A stretch of DNA of 64,000 nucleotides from Acholoe squamosa (GCA_949317995.1 OX439043.1:8228815-8292814); one strand, 5' to 3'. Shown: positions 47,958 to 60,096, counted from the stretch's first letter. Made by a program: numbers and translations. Notes: a model not told the origin generated them from the sequence alone.

Positions 47958-49700
47958 GAGGTGTGTTTATTGTTATTTCTGACGATTGTATCTGACTCTG
48001 TTAAGTCAGTAAAATAATAGTGTAGTTGGCCGCTTGCAATGCTTCTGGGATTCCGGAATCAATTAAATTTGTATTCATGTCTCATAATACATATTTTAAT
48101 GAAGCCGAAGTATTTCTATTTTGCCTGTATATCGCAATCTTACAATTCTTACCAGGGCTTACAACAGGTGATTGATTTTTCTATGTGGCTCATCTTTATT
48201 CCAAGTTAGGTGGCGGTAGACGGTGTGGAAGACTACCTAGTACAGAATTGTGGAAAAGGAGCCAAGGCCACCTTATCATCTTACCAGAACACCAGTCTAA
48301 CACCAGTCTAACAGGAATTTTGTAACTTCATGGAGATGATTTATAGTTTAACTAAGGACAATGACTGACAGCAGCATTTGCTGTAGAACATAACGTTGTG
48401 ATTCTCCTTGCCGTTTGGAGATGTTTCTAATATTGATCTTTTTAGTAAGTAATTCACCGGAAGCCAACTACCAATAATGAAGAACAGCAGTGTAACAAAA
48501 AGTATTTTAATTTTGCACGGTTCGTATATGTTTTGTTTGCTGTACAACATATGTGGTTATTGTGATAAGTTAAGTGTCATGTCATAATATTCGGTTTTAC
48601 CCTGCCTGGAAAATAAGGCCGGGCTGCATAAGACAGTACAAGATGTGTAATTGGTCTGTAGTGTTCTCTTTTGTTATAATTTTTCTTGCTCTATTCATTG
48701 GAAGTATTTTTTAGCTCTAAAAAACTTAGAAATAACCTAAGCAGGCAGGGCTGCATAAACAGCACACAACATGTAGCTGTTTTTTTGGTTGGTGTTCTGT
48801 TTTGATTCTTTATACTCTACCCTTAAATGGAATTGAGATCTTTATACTCTACCTTTAAATGGAAGTGAGAAATATTTATCATTGACCTTGGAAGTCGGAG
48901 GAAATATTGGGTTTTAAATTAGGTTTAGGATTTATTTTGTCAGGCATACCTTATGACAGTACAATATGTGTTGATTGTTCTTAATATCATTATCTTTGTG
49001 TTTATTGGGAGAAGTTCATAACTGTAATAGAGAATGATTAATGATATCAAAATCAAGGGCCAAAGGAGCGGGACGATGGCTTTTGTAGGAGGAAGTGAAA
49101 GAAGTGTATGCTTTCATCTATGTGGTGTATTCAGTTCATTTCCCAATAGATCACTGCGACCGGGGTTCAACTGTAATACGATTTTTAACATTGAAACAAT
49201 GGTGAGATTGGATTTGTATATCTCCCAAAATTTCCCCAAATATTTACCTCGAAACAGTGTAACCAAAAATTTAAAAAATGCATATGGGAGGTATATACCT
49301 ATATAATGCGCGGCTGATATGCACTTTTCAGCATGGGAAGTGCCAGAATCGTGGTATAAAACTGTAAAGCCTCAAACACATTTCACTGATTTAAAACTTG
49401 GTTAAAGATGAAACACCAAACTAACTATTAAATCCCAGCTCATTGTAACGGTTCAGTAAAAATGGTTGTATAACTAACCCTATTTATGTCGATGCCTTGA
49501 AAAATTCATTTTTTTGTAAAGTAAAATATCATGTACAAAAGCATCCTGTTTCAATTTCTTTTCCGTCCATGTGTATATGCAATATTTTAGTTCTGTTACC
49601 TCTACATGCACAATTCAAAAATGAGGCTTCACTATTACCTTTCACTCGTAATGACATTCATGATGTATCATTTTTTGTCAAATAAACCATTACAAACTCA
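47958..49700 (+). other. 3' flank of the 954-residue gene
   Basis: A pogo-type MITE end (GAGAGATTACGG then TA at 47623) is in the intron before the last exon. Beyond the stop, GTGGCTCATCTTTATTC occurs near 48187 and again near 49741. AATAAA at about 49681 is a candidate polyadenylation signal on this strand. No further coding exon is supported, and a 3' UTR intron is possible. Confidence 0.4.
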
Positions 49701-49750
49701 AACTCAAATTGTCGTTCTCTTGTCATATGAGGTGTATTAGGTGGCTCATC

Positions 49751-49756
49751 TTTATT
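49751..49756 (-). terminator. Candidate poly(A) signal of the MULE gene
   Basis: TTTATT on the plus strand is AATAAA on the minus strand, about 285 nt downstream of the MULE stop codon. Confidence 0.4.
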
Positions 49757-50041
49757 CTATCTTTCTATTCCTCTTGTCCATAATACCATAGTAAAATTTC
49801 AGTCAATTGCTAGCTATACACAGTTTTCATCGTGGCTTGTCCGGAAAAAATACACAAAACTGGTACATATGAACATCCTTCAACTCTTGTAGTCTCCCAT
49901 TCAGTTTAACAGTAGATAACAACTCCTACTAGGAGCGAAAATCAAAAGAGTCCACTTCTTGATCTATACTGACTAGGTCATATATGTCATCCCATTCTCC
50001 ACTGACGTAGGGATGTCATTATACACAAAGCAATAGTCAAT

Positions 50042-53000
50042 TTACATCCTGTAGCAATTGGCCATCTCCTTCAGGAAGCGCAGGACGATTGCTCTGTTCA
50101 GCCGTCCTGTTCCACGAAGGTGGTCGCGATGGTTGGACCATGTTGTGTTGATGACCTCGTGGTGCCACATCCTACCAGCTGTTCTGTTTGGGGTGACACC
50201 TCGGGAAGCATGCAACAAGTTGGTCTGCTGGATGGAGTTCATAGTCCGGAGTTTATCAATGAAGGTCCAGAGGGGCGGGTGTTTGGCTCCTACGTGGCGT
50301 ACAAAGGCATTGTGCCAGCCCTCCATAGAGTTGTTTGTTTTGGGAATGGCATCTACAACCCTGTCAGTGACTGACCACATTTCCCGCTTGAACCGAGGTG
50401 GTAAATGTCCTGCTCCTGTACGGTAGATAATGAGAGTTAGTTCCACATTTCCCTTCTAAAATCTTCATACAAAATAGAAGTTAACCGTTTTTCTATTTAA
50501 TGAAGACTGCATTTGTACAAATTAGTTTCTGGTATTTACCACTTATTTTAATATAAAAATTTAGCCTTATATGTAGGCTTATAGGAGAGGGATTTGGGTA
50601 TACTTTTTATATTTAGTGATTGTCTTTACATGCGGTTCCATTCCATGAAGGATATTCACTTACCAACGTACACTTTTCCAAAGAACTGAACCGTATCCTG
50701 CAGCTTAGGGTACTCTCGTGTTCTCCGTACATAGGACCGCAGAATCTTGAAACCCTGTATTATCTTCTCTGTGACAAAAAAGAGTATTTAAGTTATACAT
50801 TCTCTCTCTTGGTACCACATCCCAACTTTCAAATTGCCTTTAGCCACTGACATTTTCCACTTGTCAATTAGGTAGGCGCTAATGTAATTGATTACATTGT
50901 TGCCATTTTTCACTTACTTTTTATTTAGGCGTGAAATAGTAGCTTAATACTTTGAATGGGCACAATCAATCAGTGGCAACCTTTAACGTCCCCGATTAAG
51001 GGCAAAGGAACACATTTTTCCCCACCCTGATACTTACCAGGGGGCAGGAAGGCAAGGGCAGCTATCATTCGTACGTGTGTGGCGAAGGTGATGTTGCTCC
51101 TATAAAGCTTCCTTGTTCCCGGCGTTCTTTGTAGTCGGCGCCAAATCGTCTGCGACAGGTGAAAGAAGCATCCCTTCACCTGGGCCCCGGGAAATGCTGC
51201 CCGTGCAGCATTCTACAACAGAAAGTTATTGTGAGTCATCTTACAGGAACTTTTTCTTTTATTAATTATATAATAGATTATGATTATAGAAGGATATAAT
51301 AATTTTCCAAATCTATATTACTTTCCAAATCTATTTTATGGGTTCTTACAAACTTTGATGTCCATAATGAACTTAATACCTGCGTATTTAAAACTCTAAC
51401 ACCCATTTAAAAGTGCATTTAAACAAACCTAAAAAAAACAACTTACTATCGCCCCAATTTCGAAGTCCATGAGGATGGTCTTAGGGTCCATCAAATCCAG
51501 CTCTTGTACTATGTCCATTCTCTTCAGAACTTCGAATACCTGGAGGTATGCCGCTCTAGTGAACTGCTTTGTCAGCACATACACGCAGGGCACTGTGACC
51601 CCGTTGGACAGTGCATGTATACTGTACATCTGTTTGTACATGTTTGGGGCAGTGGAGAAGGTACCATCGACAAACCAGTGATCTGCCATCGACAGAACTT
51701 CCAGTGCAAAATCAGTTGCTGTAATTGAAACAGTTTAACTTAGAACTAATTCGAATATTGTCAGAGTTAGGTATTACTGTGAGATCAAAGCAATAGGTTG
51801 TTTACTCTATATCTGAAAAAAAATACAACAAATCTCCTCATTAGACAGTTAAAATAAAAACTAAATCTGAAACTAAAAGTTACAGTCTTAAGCGACTACC
51901 ATAATCTCCAGCATATAAGACGCGTTTAATACGAGGGGTTTTACTTCCCCTTAGATGCTCAACTGGGGACACCAAGACCTTTCTTTTGATATGTTACATG
52001 CCATAATGGTCATAATAGGGCATAAGGGGGTCCAGGGGGGACCAAGCTACACACAGGTTTTTAAATTTAAAAAAATTCACTCAGTAGAACCAAGGTTATG
52101 AATTTTGCAATTTTTTGAGAATTTTTTGTAAATATGAAAACCATCCCCTGTATTCGAATCCCAATAAAACTTGAAAAAAAAACAGGGATAGGTTGATTTT
52201 GACTTTGATTTTAAGTTTGCTTTCACTTGCCGAATAGTAGAGTACGGTTGTCATCCCCAGAATCCCACCGTAGAAACGGGTCACCCCGTTTGGTTGTAGA
52301 GTACCGCGCTGGAAGTGGGTTGGGTATGGATTCGATGGTACCCGGATGTGTAGGGTGTTTGAAGTGTTTTGCCCTCTTCCGTCGTATAGTTCTTTTGCTG
52401 ACCTGCAAAAGATAGCCCAAATCTCTGAAAGGTTAACATAGCAGGTGTCGCGGGGGGTCCCCATGTAAATTGATAAGGTCACCATGTCGATTTCAAGAAA
52501 TTGTGTATTTCCCATGTTACCTTGCATAGAATAGCCCATTTCACCATCTTAATTTGAGTGGTACACACCCATAACCCAAATAGTCCAATTTTTTGTGGCT
52601 AGACACATCAATATAACTATGCTTGTTGAAATCCCAATAGTGCACCATTTTAACCCTAAAATTTCAAATCTTTTCAAGGTGGCAGGGATATAACAAATAT
52701 GGGATATATGAGGCCAAGATCCATATAATACTGACAGAAAGATAATTAAGAAAAGTCTGTAAAATATGTAGGTCTGTGGTAAGACAGAGGGAAATAGTGT
52801 TACAGGTTGCCTGAGAATGCATCATATGGTATCTAAATTTTCAAAGTCTTTTTGTGGGGAGGGGGCTTCCTTTTTATATATTGTAGATAACCTATAAAAT
52901 ATTATGGCAATCTTCTGATTTTTTCATCTTAGGTCTATAGATTTGGGGGATTCATCAGGGCCCAGAGAATACAAATGTACCTTTGTGCCACCTCACTTTT

Positions 53001-53906
53001 CAAGATTTTCGGGGGATACCCCCCGACCCCCCCCCCCACCCTGCTTTCCATCATCACAACTATGGTTCCAATACATCCTCCCACCCCCGGCTATCTTGGG
53101 GGGGGGGCCTGGGCCAATACCTGACCTTTGCCCCCCCCCCCAACTTTCAAATGGTTCCCCCGCCCCTGGTCTACACGTTCCAAGGTACCGACCTCTGTAG
53201 TAGGCATTCTTGCCTGTGCAGGGATCGAGAGACCATCCACCGCTTGTCCCCACACATCGGATGTTGATCCTTGACCTCCTAGCGACTGTTCCCACATGAT
53301 GGCTTTGGCTTTGGCAACCTCTATGTCCACGTCATCTGGTGTGCATGTGTGTTCCTGAAGTTCAATTAAGTTTGCTAATCTCTGCAGCCAGGTTATGACA
53401 ATTACTTTTTTGGTAGAATTTGTCTAACTGATATACTCATAGTCTAACTGATATACTCATAGTAGCTTTGACATGTGACTTACTCCTCAATACATTCAAT
53501 GTATTTCAAAGGCAAAAAAAAAAAGTAGTGTTACTTCCAACTCCTTTGATTGAATCAAGTTACCTTGATTTCCTTAAAATAGCTAATTTTATATCTTGCC
53601 ATCTGAACAAAGGATCATGTATGTAATAAACAGAAAATGTAATGATTAACATGAAATACTTACATTGCCCCTAGGTATCCTGGCAACTTTGTCCTGCACA
53701 TATAACCTGCCACCACATGTGTTCATGGCGCCATCACGCGTAGCACGGTGTTTCCTGTTTCGACACTCATAGATATCAACTCCACAAGAATGCACTCTTG
53801 CCCGGAACTCCTTCCATACGTATAGATGTCCCTCGCATGCAATTAACTTGTGATCTCCTCCTCTTTGAGAGAGGATCTTCTCATATACCAGTCCAGCCAT
53901 CGCCTT
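50042..53906 (-). CDS. FLYWCH zinc finger/MULE transposase-like protein
   Basis: Minus-strand exons: 53906-53664 (ATG at 53900), about 53354 to a donor near 53180, 52402 or 52424 to 52231, 51718-51447, 51212-51038, 50768-50664 and 50415-50042 (TAA). About 500 residues. Exon 1 is FLYWCH-like (GHLYVWKEFRARVHSCGVD, YECRNRKHRATRDG). The next has EHTCTPDDVDIEVAKAKA. Later exons give the Mutator-like (MULE) core: the first Asp in ADHWFVDGTFSTAP, the second in ILMDFEIGAI, the GCFFHLSQTIWRRLQ motif, and TNNSMEGWHN near the end. The intron after 52231 starts GC (GCAAGT) and restores FATDFALEVLS when spliced. All later junctions keep frame. MULE transposases cut and paste DNA. Whether this copy is a mobile transposase or a host-adopted gene is undecided. 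The second-to-third exon junction is unresolved. No terminal inverted repeats were found around it. Confidence 0.75.
51893..52100. mobile_element. pogo-type MITE fragment in a MULE intron
   Basis: TACCATAATCTCCAGCATAT end, then ATAAGACGCG and blocks GGGGACACCAA..CTTT and GGTCATAATAGG shared with the copy at 54743. The right end is missing. Confidence 0.65.
52430..53180. other. Intron of the MULE gene
   Basis: Long intron with C- and G-rich homopolymers at 53020-53160. No transposon ends recognised. Confidence 0.4.
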
Positions 53907-54107
53907 CTGCAAAGGAAATTGTGAATTAAAGTATATAGTACACGGAACTGGATACAGTCCTGCGACCCCTATTCCCCATGAAAATTGAGTAATTCCTATA
54001 CCTATCTAAGGGAGTCACCGTTTTTTAACAACTGCGGAGGCTGTTGGGTTTGAACAGAGTGCTTCCTCCTAGTGTGTCTTTATAACTAAACATCTAAACA
54101 TATTATA

Positions 54108-54613
54108 CACAGAAAAAAAATGATGTTCAAAATCTTAGTCAGATGTTAGTAAAAAAGGCAAACTTTCTAACCATGGGTCAAAGTGCCCTACTTGCCTTGG
54201 CTTCCCTGATTCTGACTAAGATTCCTTGGTGGTTTTGACTAAGCACGCAATCTAATACTTTTGGTTTTAATCAAAAGGTGAGTATAAGCTCTATATAGGA
54301 CCCACATCCCACAAAAAGTTTTAACATCATTTAGGAAGCATGTGAAATGCCTCACATCATTTCCATCAGAATCCCTTAGTCTCAAATATATACAGTGCCT
54401 GAAAATCACCATCATTTTTACATCGATCAAACAATTGATGGTACAAAGCCCCCAGAAAAATCCTGTTTCAAACCACACTGTGTAAAGGCAACACTATAAG
54501 TCAGTGAACTTAGATAACTATGATAACTTAGCTGATACCTTGTTCAAGATTGTGCTTGGACTTGTGCTCGACTAAGTTATGTTAGACTGACTAACATGGA
54601 TTTTTTTTCTGTG
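54108..54613. mobile_element. MITE with CACAGAAAAAAAA ends, TATA duplication
   Basis: Ends CACAGAAAAAAAATG and TTTTTTTTCTGTG with TATA on both sides (54104-54107 and 54614-54617). A CACAG start and 4-bp duplication fit the Chapaev/CMC group. It is nested in an AAACATCTAAACAT-rich relative of the element at 56014-56521, in opposite orientation. Confidence 0.75.
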
Positions 54614-54742
54614 TATATGCTCATTACCTGAACACCTGAACAGAAGACTGCTTATATAAACATCTAATCATGTTTAGAATTGGTATTTAGGGATTTAGAA
54701 TAAAAGTGTTTAAATCCCAACGAATGGCCAAGAATGTAACTA

Positions 54743-55015
54743 CTGTAAACTACAGCGTATAAGGCGCGCTCTATACGACGGTTTTTAGTTCTCATTGGGG
54801 GACACCAATACCTTTTCTTTTGCTATCTTACATGCCCCCTTGGTCATAATAGGTCGTAATGGGGCCCAGGAGGGTCAGGGGTGGCCCAAGCTACCCATGG
54901 GTTTTTGATTTTTGTAAATTCATTAAATTATGAAATTTTTTTAAAGAGAATTTTCCAAAACTCCAGTTGTGCCTTATACGCAGGCTGCTCCTTATACGGG
55001 GGAGATTATTCGGAC
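54743..55015. mobile_element. pogo-type MITE
   Basis: CTGTAAACTACAGCGTATAA at the left after TA and TTATACGGGGGAGATTATT at the right, with GGGGGACACCAATACC and GGTCATAATAGG inside, shared with 51893-52100. A Harbinger-like end follows at 55035-55080. Confidence 0.7.
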
Positions 55016-55083
55016 CCCCCCCCCCCTCCTCAAACCCACCAGCTCCCCCCACCCCATGTTGTTATAAAATGATCACTCCCTCA

Positions 55084-56013
55084 TTGGCCTGGGTTTAACA
55101 AGCTGTACGAGATGAAAGTGGTAACCTATAGACGCTACGGTTTGGTCAGCTAAGTGGCGCTAAGTGGCGCTTACAATCAATACTCGAACCAATTGCTCAT
55201 TCTTTCTACACAATACTTTACAATAGACATTGTTTGCAAGAGGAAAGATAAGGTCCCAACTCGTTGCTCTTCCATGTGATTGGTACTTAAGGTTGGCTTG
55301 ATGCTCCGGGATGATGCCACAATCCAGTACGACAAAATAGTTGAACAGCAGCTCACTTGTCCGTCATGCCGACCAATTACTTCATCATACCAACCTATAG
55401 ACCTTAAGCATCATGGCAAGATGACGACCAATGGGCTCGATGCATTAATATACATCTATATGCAGAGTATATTAGTAATTTACATTGATAAATTCTCTCT
55501 GTGCAGGGATCGGGCATATAAGCCGACACCGTAACACAAGGGAAGGGGAGGAGAGGAATCGGTTTAATCAGTCTAAGAGAAGGCAGTCGATGCACCCCCC
55601 CCCCTCGAAACTGAGGTGCTATTCCAGGGAGAAGCAGAGTACACTCGTCAATCCGCCTTACAAAGGTTGAGCACGTACCTTATCCTAAGTTACATGCCTC
55701 CTAGGTCATGCAGAATCTTATGCAGTGCAGTCTATCCCTTTAGTGTCCACACTTCCTTCTCTGTTCTGAGTCCTCCTGGTACGATCGTGATCACGGCGGC
55801 CGGCCGACTGCCAAACACGGCCGATATCCGATGTGTGTGGCCTTTCTGGCCGCCTGGTGGTGTGCCTACCAGGTTTTAGCGCTGAGAGCCTACTGCCAGC
55901 GCCGGGTTGACTACACTCTTATCAGGCCGTGGCTGCCAGACCCTTCCAACTGTAACTGCAGTTATCGACTCGCCATGGTAGAGGCTGAGTCCAACAGATG
56001 TAGACAAAGCCTG
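55084..56013. other. Intergenic, hairpin fragments and GC-rich segment
   Basis: A dispersed hairpin-family copy is at about 55290-55450. The stretch at 55780-55990 is GC-richer with open plus-strand frames lacking motifs. No gene supported. Confidence 0.4.
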
Positions 56014-56521
56014 CACTGTAAAAAAGGGGCTTAGGTTTTAAACATGTTCAGGTCTAAAAATGTTTAAAGTCTAAACATATAGACTAGTTAAATACATTCT
56101 TGGCCACCTGTTTTGGATTTAAACACTTTTATTCTAAATGTCTAAACACCAATGCTAAACATGTTTAGATGTTTAGATTTTAAGCAGTTCAGGTGTTTAG
56201 GATATAAACACATATATGTTTAGGTTTTAGATATTAAAGACACACTAGGTGGCAGCACTATGTTCACATGTACTTTCTAAGAGCAGGTATGCTCTCTTAT
56301 CATCTAAAATCTGATCAAAAAAATTTGTCAATTAACATTGAGTAATTCTATTTTCAAGTACATTTACATAAGTAATTCCACATGTTAGATTGCTCACTTG
56401 GATCCTATATCATTTGGGTTAAGGAACAATGCCCACCATAGACACCCATAAAGTGTGTTCAATAACGGGTCAAGAAAGTGTTTAGCATTATGTTTAAAAT
56501 CTAAGCACATTTTTTACGGTG
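56014..56521. mobile_element. CACTGTAAAAAA-ended MITE
   Basis: 508 bp with ends CACTGTAAAAAAGGGGCTTA and CTAAGCACATTTTTTACGGTG. The interior repeats GTTTAGA/TCTAAAC words in both orientations. Fragments of the same family surround 54108-54613 and occur at about 62565-62705. Confidence 0.7.
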
Positions 56522-56682
56522 TGGAGTCATTCAAGCACTGGTATTACATAGAAATCAGACAGTACTTATTATTTGGTACTTTTTTACTAGGGTAACTGCT
56601 TGTGTGTAACTGGGTTTAACTCCTGCTCCTGTCAGATTAAAGGTTCCATGTCGGGGTTCCATGATAACTTGTTGAAAATGTA

Positions 56683-57924
56683 CAGTGAAACTTGGTTATA
56701 ACAAACTCCCTTATAACGAAATTTGGATATAACAAACAAAAATGCTTAGTCACAAACCTCTCTTATACATTTCTATAGTAGAAAAACTTGGTTATAACAA
56801 AGTACTTAAGGCATAAACCTGTTTATAATGAATTAATTTTGACCCCCAAATTGGGAAAATATGCACTAAATGATTTATTTATATCAATATAACTTGTGTT
56901 CATGTCCCCAGATTAGGTATAGATGTCCTTAAACAGGCCTTAACACCTTTTAGATCTCGGCCACTGCTACAGGTGATGGGGGGGGGTAGATGTCCTTAAA
57001 CAGGCTCTAACACCTCTTAGATCTTGGCCACTGCTACAGGTGATGGGGGGGGGGAGATGTCCTTAAAAAGGCTTTAACACCTCTTAGATCTCGGCCACTG
57101 CTACAGGTGACAGGGTGAAGGGGGGGGGTAGATGTCCTTAAACAGGCCTTAACACCTCTTGGATCTCGTCCACTGCTACAGGTGATGGGGGGGGGGTAGA
57201 TGTCCTTAAACAGTCATTAAACCTTTCCAAAGTGCTGAACTTGCTTACAACGAAATTTGGTTATAACGAATTTTTTGAGCCTGTAACAACTAGTGAAACT
57301 TGGTTATAACAAACTCCCTTATAACAAAATTTGGATATAACAAACAAAAATGCTTAGTCACAAACCTCTCTTATACATTTCTATAGTAGAAAAACTTGGT
57401 TATAACAAAGTACTTAAGGCATAAACCTGTTTATAATGAATTAATTTTGACCCCCAAATTGGGAAAATATGCACTAAATGATTTATTTATATCAATATAA
57501 CTTGTGTTCATGTCCCCAGATTAGGTATAGATGTCCTTAAACAGGCCTTAACACCTTTTAGATCTCGGCCACTGCTACAGGTGATGGGGGGGGGTAGATG
57601 TCCTTAAACAGGCTCTAACACCTCTTAGATCTTGGCCACTGCTACAGGTGATGGGGGGGGGGAGATGTCCTTAAAAAGGCTTTAACACCTCTTAGATCTC
57701 GGCCACTGCTACAGGTGACAGGGTGAAGGGGGGGGGTAGATGTCCTTAAACAGGCCTTAACACCTCTTGGATCTCGTCCACTGCTTCAGGTGATGGGGGG
57801 GGGGTAGATGTCCTTAAACAGTCATTAAACCTTTCCAAAGTGCTGAACTTGCTTACAACGAAATTTGGTTATAACGAATTTTTTGAGCCTGTAACAACTA
57901 GTTCGTTGTAACCAAGTTTTACTG
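56683..57924. mobile_element. pogo/Tigger MITE with internal 608-bp duplication
   Basis: Ends CAGTGAAACTTGGTTATAAC and TTGTAACCAAGTTTTACTG flanked by TA. These are Tigger/pogo-type ends. A 608-bp unit starting at 56685 is repeated at 57293 with only a few differences. Each unit contains four or five subrepeats of about 60-75 bp (GATGTCCTTAAACAGG, CACTGCTACAGGTGATGG plus a G run). Confidence 0.88.
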
Positions 57925-58480
57925 TACTACGGTGACTCCCTCTTTTTGAGCCAGGCGCACCAGTATTAGAGTGCATTGCCTTTATTGGGGACTACAGGGG
58001 TCAAGCAAAGGGAGGTACAAAATTTGCAAACCCCCCCCCCCTATTTCCATCTACATCTTGAACTGCTTCCCATGCCCCTGTAGATATTCACATGTGATCA
58101 CCCACTCATAAAATAGATAATGGTAGATATGCATTCATGTCATTGATAGATTCTTTAGCTGATACTCTGCCATGTAGTTTAAAAAATCGAACAACCCTGG
58201 GGTGCCATGTGTATATCGGGTATGGGGTATCCCCCTCCTCCTCCCACTGCAAATACTAACCTCTTTACATCATCTATTTTTATACGAATCAAAATAGGTA
58301 TTGCATCAATTAGAGTACAGAGGTGGTAGAGCAGAGTAATAGATTTCTTGTTTGGTATGAAACTCATAACTATTTTCCTCCTCATGAATGTCCTATGGCA
58401 TGAAACACCATAGGACCCATTATTGGAGGCTTAGAATACATTCACAGTAGGCAACAAGAGTATTTCAAGCAACAGAGAAG
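57925..58480. other. Intergenic spacer
   Basis: A C10 run at 58031 and a short CCTATGGCATGAAACACCATAGG inverted repeat at about 58391-58413. No gene. Confidence 0.4.
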
Positions 58481-58504
58481 GCAAAAACTTTTGGGAGTAT
58501 GTGG

Positions 58505-58520
58505 TGCCCTGAAGAGGGCA
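58505..58520 (-). terminator. Histone-type 3' stem-loop of small gene 1
   Basis: On the minus strand TGCCCT-CTTC-AGGGCA: 6-bp stem, 4-nt pyrimidine-rich loop, AA before and CCA after, 50 nt beyond the stop. Second base pair is G-C and the loop fits the histone mRNA pattern. Downstream ATACTCCCAAAAGTT (about 58486-58500) is in the position of the U7-binding element and is nearly identical to the one in gene 2. Confidence 0.75.
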
Positions 58521-58570
58521 TTGTTTGGTGACCGATTGGTGATGGGTCGGGTCAGAGATGGTGTGAGATT

Positions 58571-58906
58571 TCAGTCTTCTTGGTCGCTCTCCTCTTCCAT
58601 GGCGATAATGAAGTCTACATTCAGGGCGTAGTAATAGCAATATTCAGAGAAGCGGTCGCGGACGAAGGCCAGTATGTCATGCTGCTGACGCAGCTGCCTA
58701 GCGAAGACAAGCTTCCCTCCCTTCATGGCACGGTTGTATCGGACAGTTATATCCCGACATTTCCGGTTCAAGGTGTTAAGCTGGGTGTAGGCGCGTTGGA
58801 ACTTGGCTGATGCACCAAGGATGTCTACTGGGCTGATGGGTGGCAGGCACCGGCAGGGTGGGGAAAGGGCCTCCATGATGTCGGCGGCGTCGGCAAGCTC
58901 AGCCAT
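58571..58906 (-). CDS. Small intronless protein 1, 111 residues, orphan family
   Basis: ATG at 58906, 55 nt or so after the predicted start site, with stop TGA at 58571-58573. An upstream in-frame extension to 59017 exists but lies across the TATA box, and the paralogue supports the shorter start. The sequence begins MAELADAADIMEALSPPC and contains CRCLPPIS, AKFQRAYTQLNTLNRK, RQLRQQHDILAFVRDRFSEY and an unusual CYYYALN, ending acidic (EEESDQED). Predicted mostly helical, probably a short helical bundle or coiled coil. No signal peptide or membrane segment. The paralogue at 60181 shares about 45% of residues. Not a histone by composition: it is acidic rather than basic. Function unknown. The 3' end suggests S-phase, non-polyadenylated expression. 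Confidence 0.8.
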   Translation of the reverse strand: MAELADAADIMEALSPPCRCLPPISPVDILGASAKFQRAYTQLNTLNRKCRDITVRYNRAMKGGKLVFARQLRQQHDILAFVRDRFSEYCYYYALNVDFIIAMEEESDQED

Positions 58907-58988
58907 CTTAGATGAGTTGGGGTGGTTAGGACGATCCTTCCAGAGTAGGCGAGTCGGGGGTAGATGAGGACAGTTGGTTAGTGGTGTC

Positions 58989-58996
58989 TTTATATA
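58989..58996 (-). promoter_or_regulatory. TATA box of small gene 1
   Basis: GGCTATATAAAGAC on the minus strand, 83 nt upstream of the ATG, implying a transcript start around 58960-58965 and a short 5' UTR. Confidence 0.65.
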
Positions 58997-59039
58997 GCCT
59001 GCCAGGATGCTTCTCATGAGCCTGAGCAGAGTTATGGTA

Positions 59040-60096
59040 GCATGTAGCAGACGGCTGGCGACAAGGTATGGTTATGGGAGCAGTTTCCACCCCACGACCA
59101 CCCGGGCGTCTATGTGGACAGAGGCGGGGGCTGTTTGTGGTGCTGCCGGTCTCGCGCCTGGACGTTGCCCTTGTGTTGTGATATTGTCACACCTGTGAAT
59201 GTTGTTTCGGCACAGACAGGTGCTCTGTAGACTCGGGGCCGCTGCTTGGAAAAACAAACATGATATTCTCACCCTGATAAGGATGAGAATATAATCCCCA
59301 TGAAGAGAGCTTTCATAACCATAACACACAGCCCTCGGACATTAAAACTAATTTTGCATTCTACAGAACTTAATAAGTTAACACCATAAAATGGGTCTTT
59401 ACCATGAATTGTAGACGCTGTGGCCACAAGACGATGTGGACAAGACAATGTAGACATAGTCGTTGATGATGTGGCCAAACAGGGTGGATGATGTGGCCAA
59501 TGTTTTGTACGGCTATCGATCATAAGGATGTAGGTCCCTCCCCAAGGGTTCTATAACGAACCCATTAACTTACCTGGACAGTTTTTTAACTCTGGCCCAT
59601 ATATATGCACTTTTTTTTTATCCATATTCTAACAAAATCTAATCTAAATTGGTGGACCAATGTCTGTGGGTGAAGTGGCCAAAAGACTATGTGGACAATT
59701 TTGGCACCATAGTCCAGAAAATTGGCCACATCGTCCTTGGTTTAGCCTCATGTGTGATTAATTTCCCAGTCAACTATCAAACATTATTATTCAGAAAGAG
59801 TTACCTTATCACACACTGGGTGATCACTACAGAGAACATGCACCTGCATGTCCGACCAGATCAGAGAGGAGAGGGGTCCCCCTGCCAGAAGAGCATCATC
59901 AAAATGATGACCAATATCCATGCAAATATAGAGGGCACTTCTGCAAAAGACAAAATGACATGTGACATGTCAAATCCCTAAAAAAAGTGCAACGTGACCT
60001 GAAACCTTTAATTTTGGCGACATTGTGACATTCGGGGGGCACCCCTAGGGGGCCCCTTTATAGCTCTGAGACTGAATAACTTTTGTGAGTATTTGG
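59040..60096. other. Spacer between the two small genes
   Basis: Contains GTGGCCA words repeated between 59420 and 59740 (GATGTGGCCAAACAGGGTGG, GATGTGGCCAATG, GAAGTGGCCAAAAG) and a GGGTGCCCC..GGGGCACCCC-like stretch near 60035. The downstream element of gene 2 is at 60072-60090. No exon supported. Confidence 0.4.

Noticed and set aside
50058-50426. Plus-strand 122-codon frame at the end of the MULE gene
   Set aside because: Antisense to the conserved NNSMEGWHN exon.
52943-53330. Proline-rich plus-strand frames around 53.0-53.3 kb
   Set aside because: Caused by C homopolymers in an intron and antisense to the second MULE exon.
58907-59017. Longer start for small protein 1 (148 residues)
   Set aside because: The extension would lie across the TATA box and predicted transcript start, and the paralogue begins at the shorter ATG.
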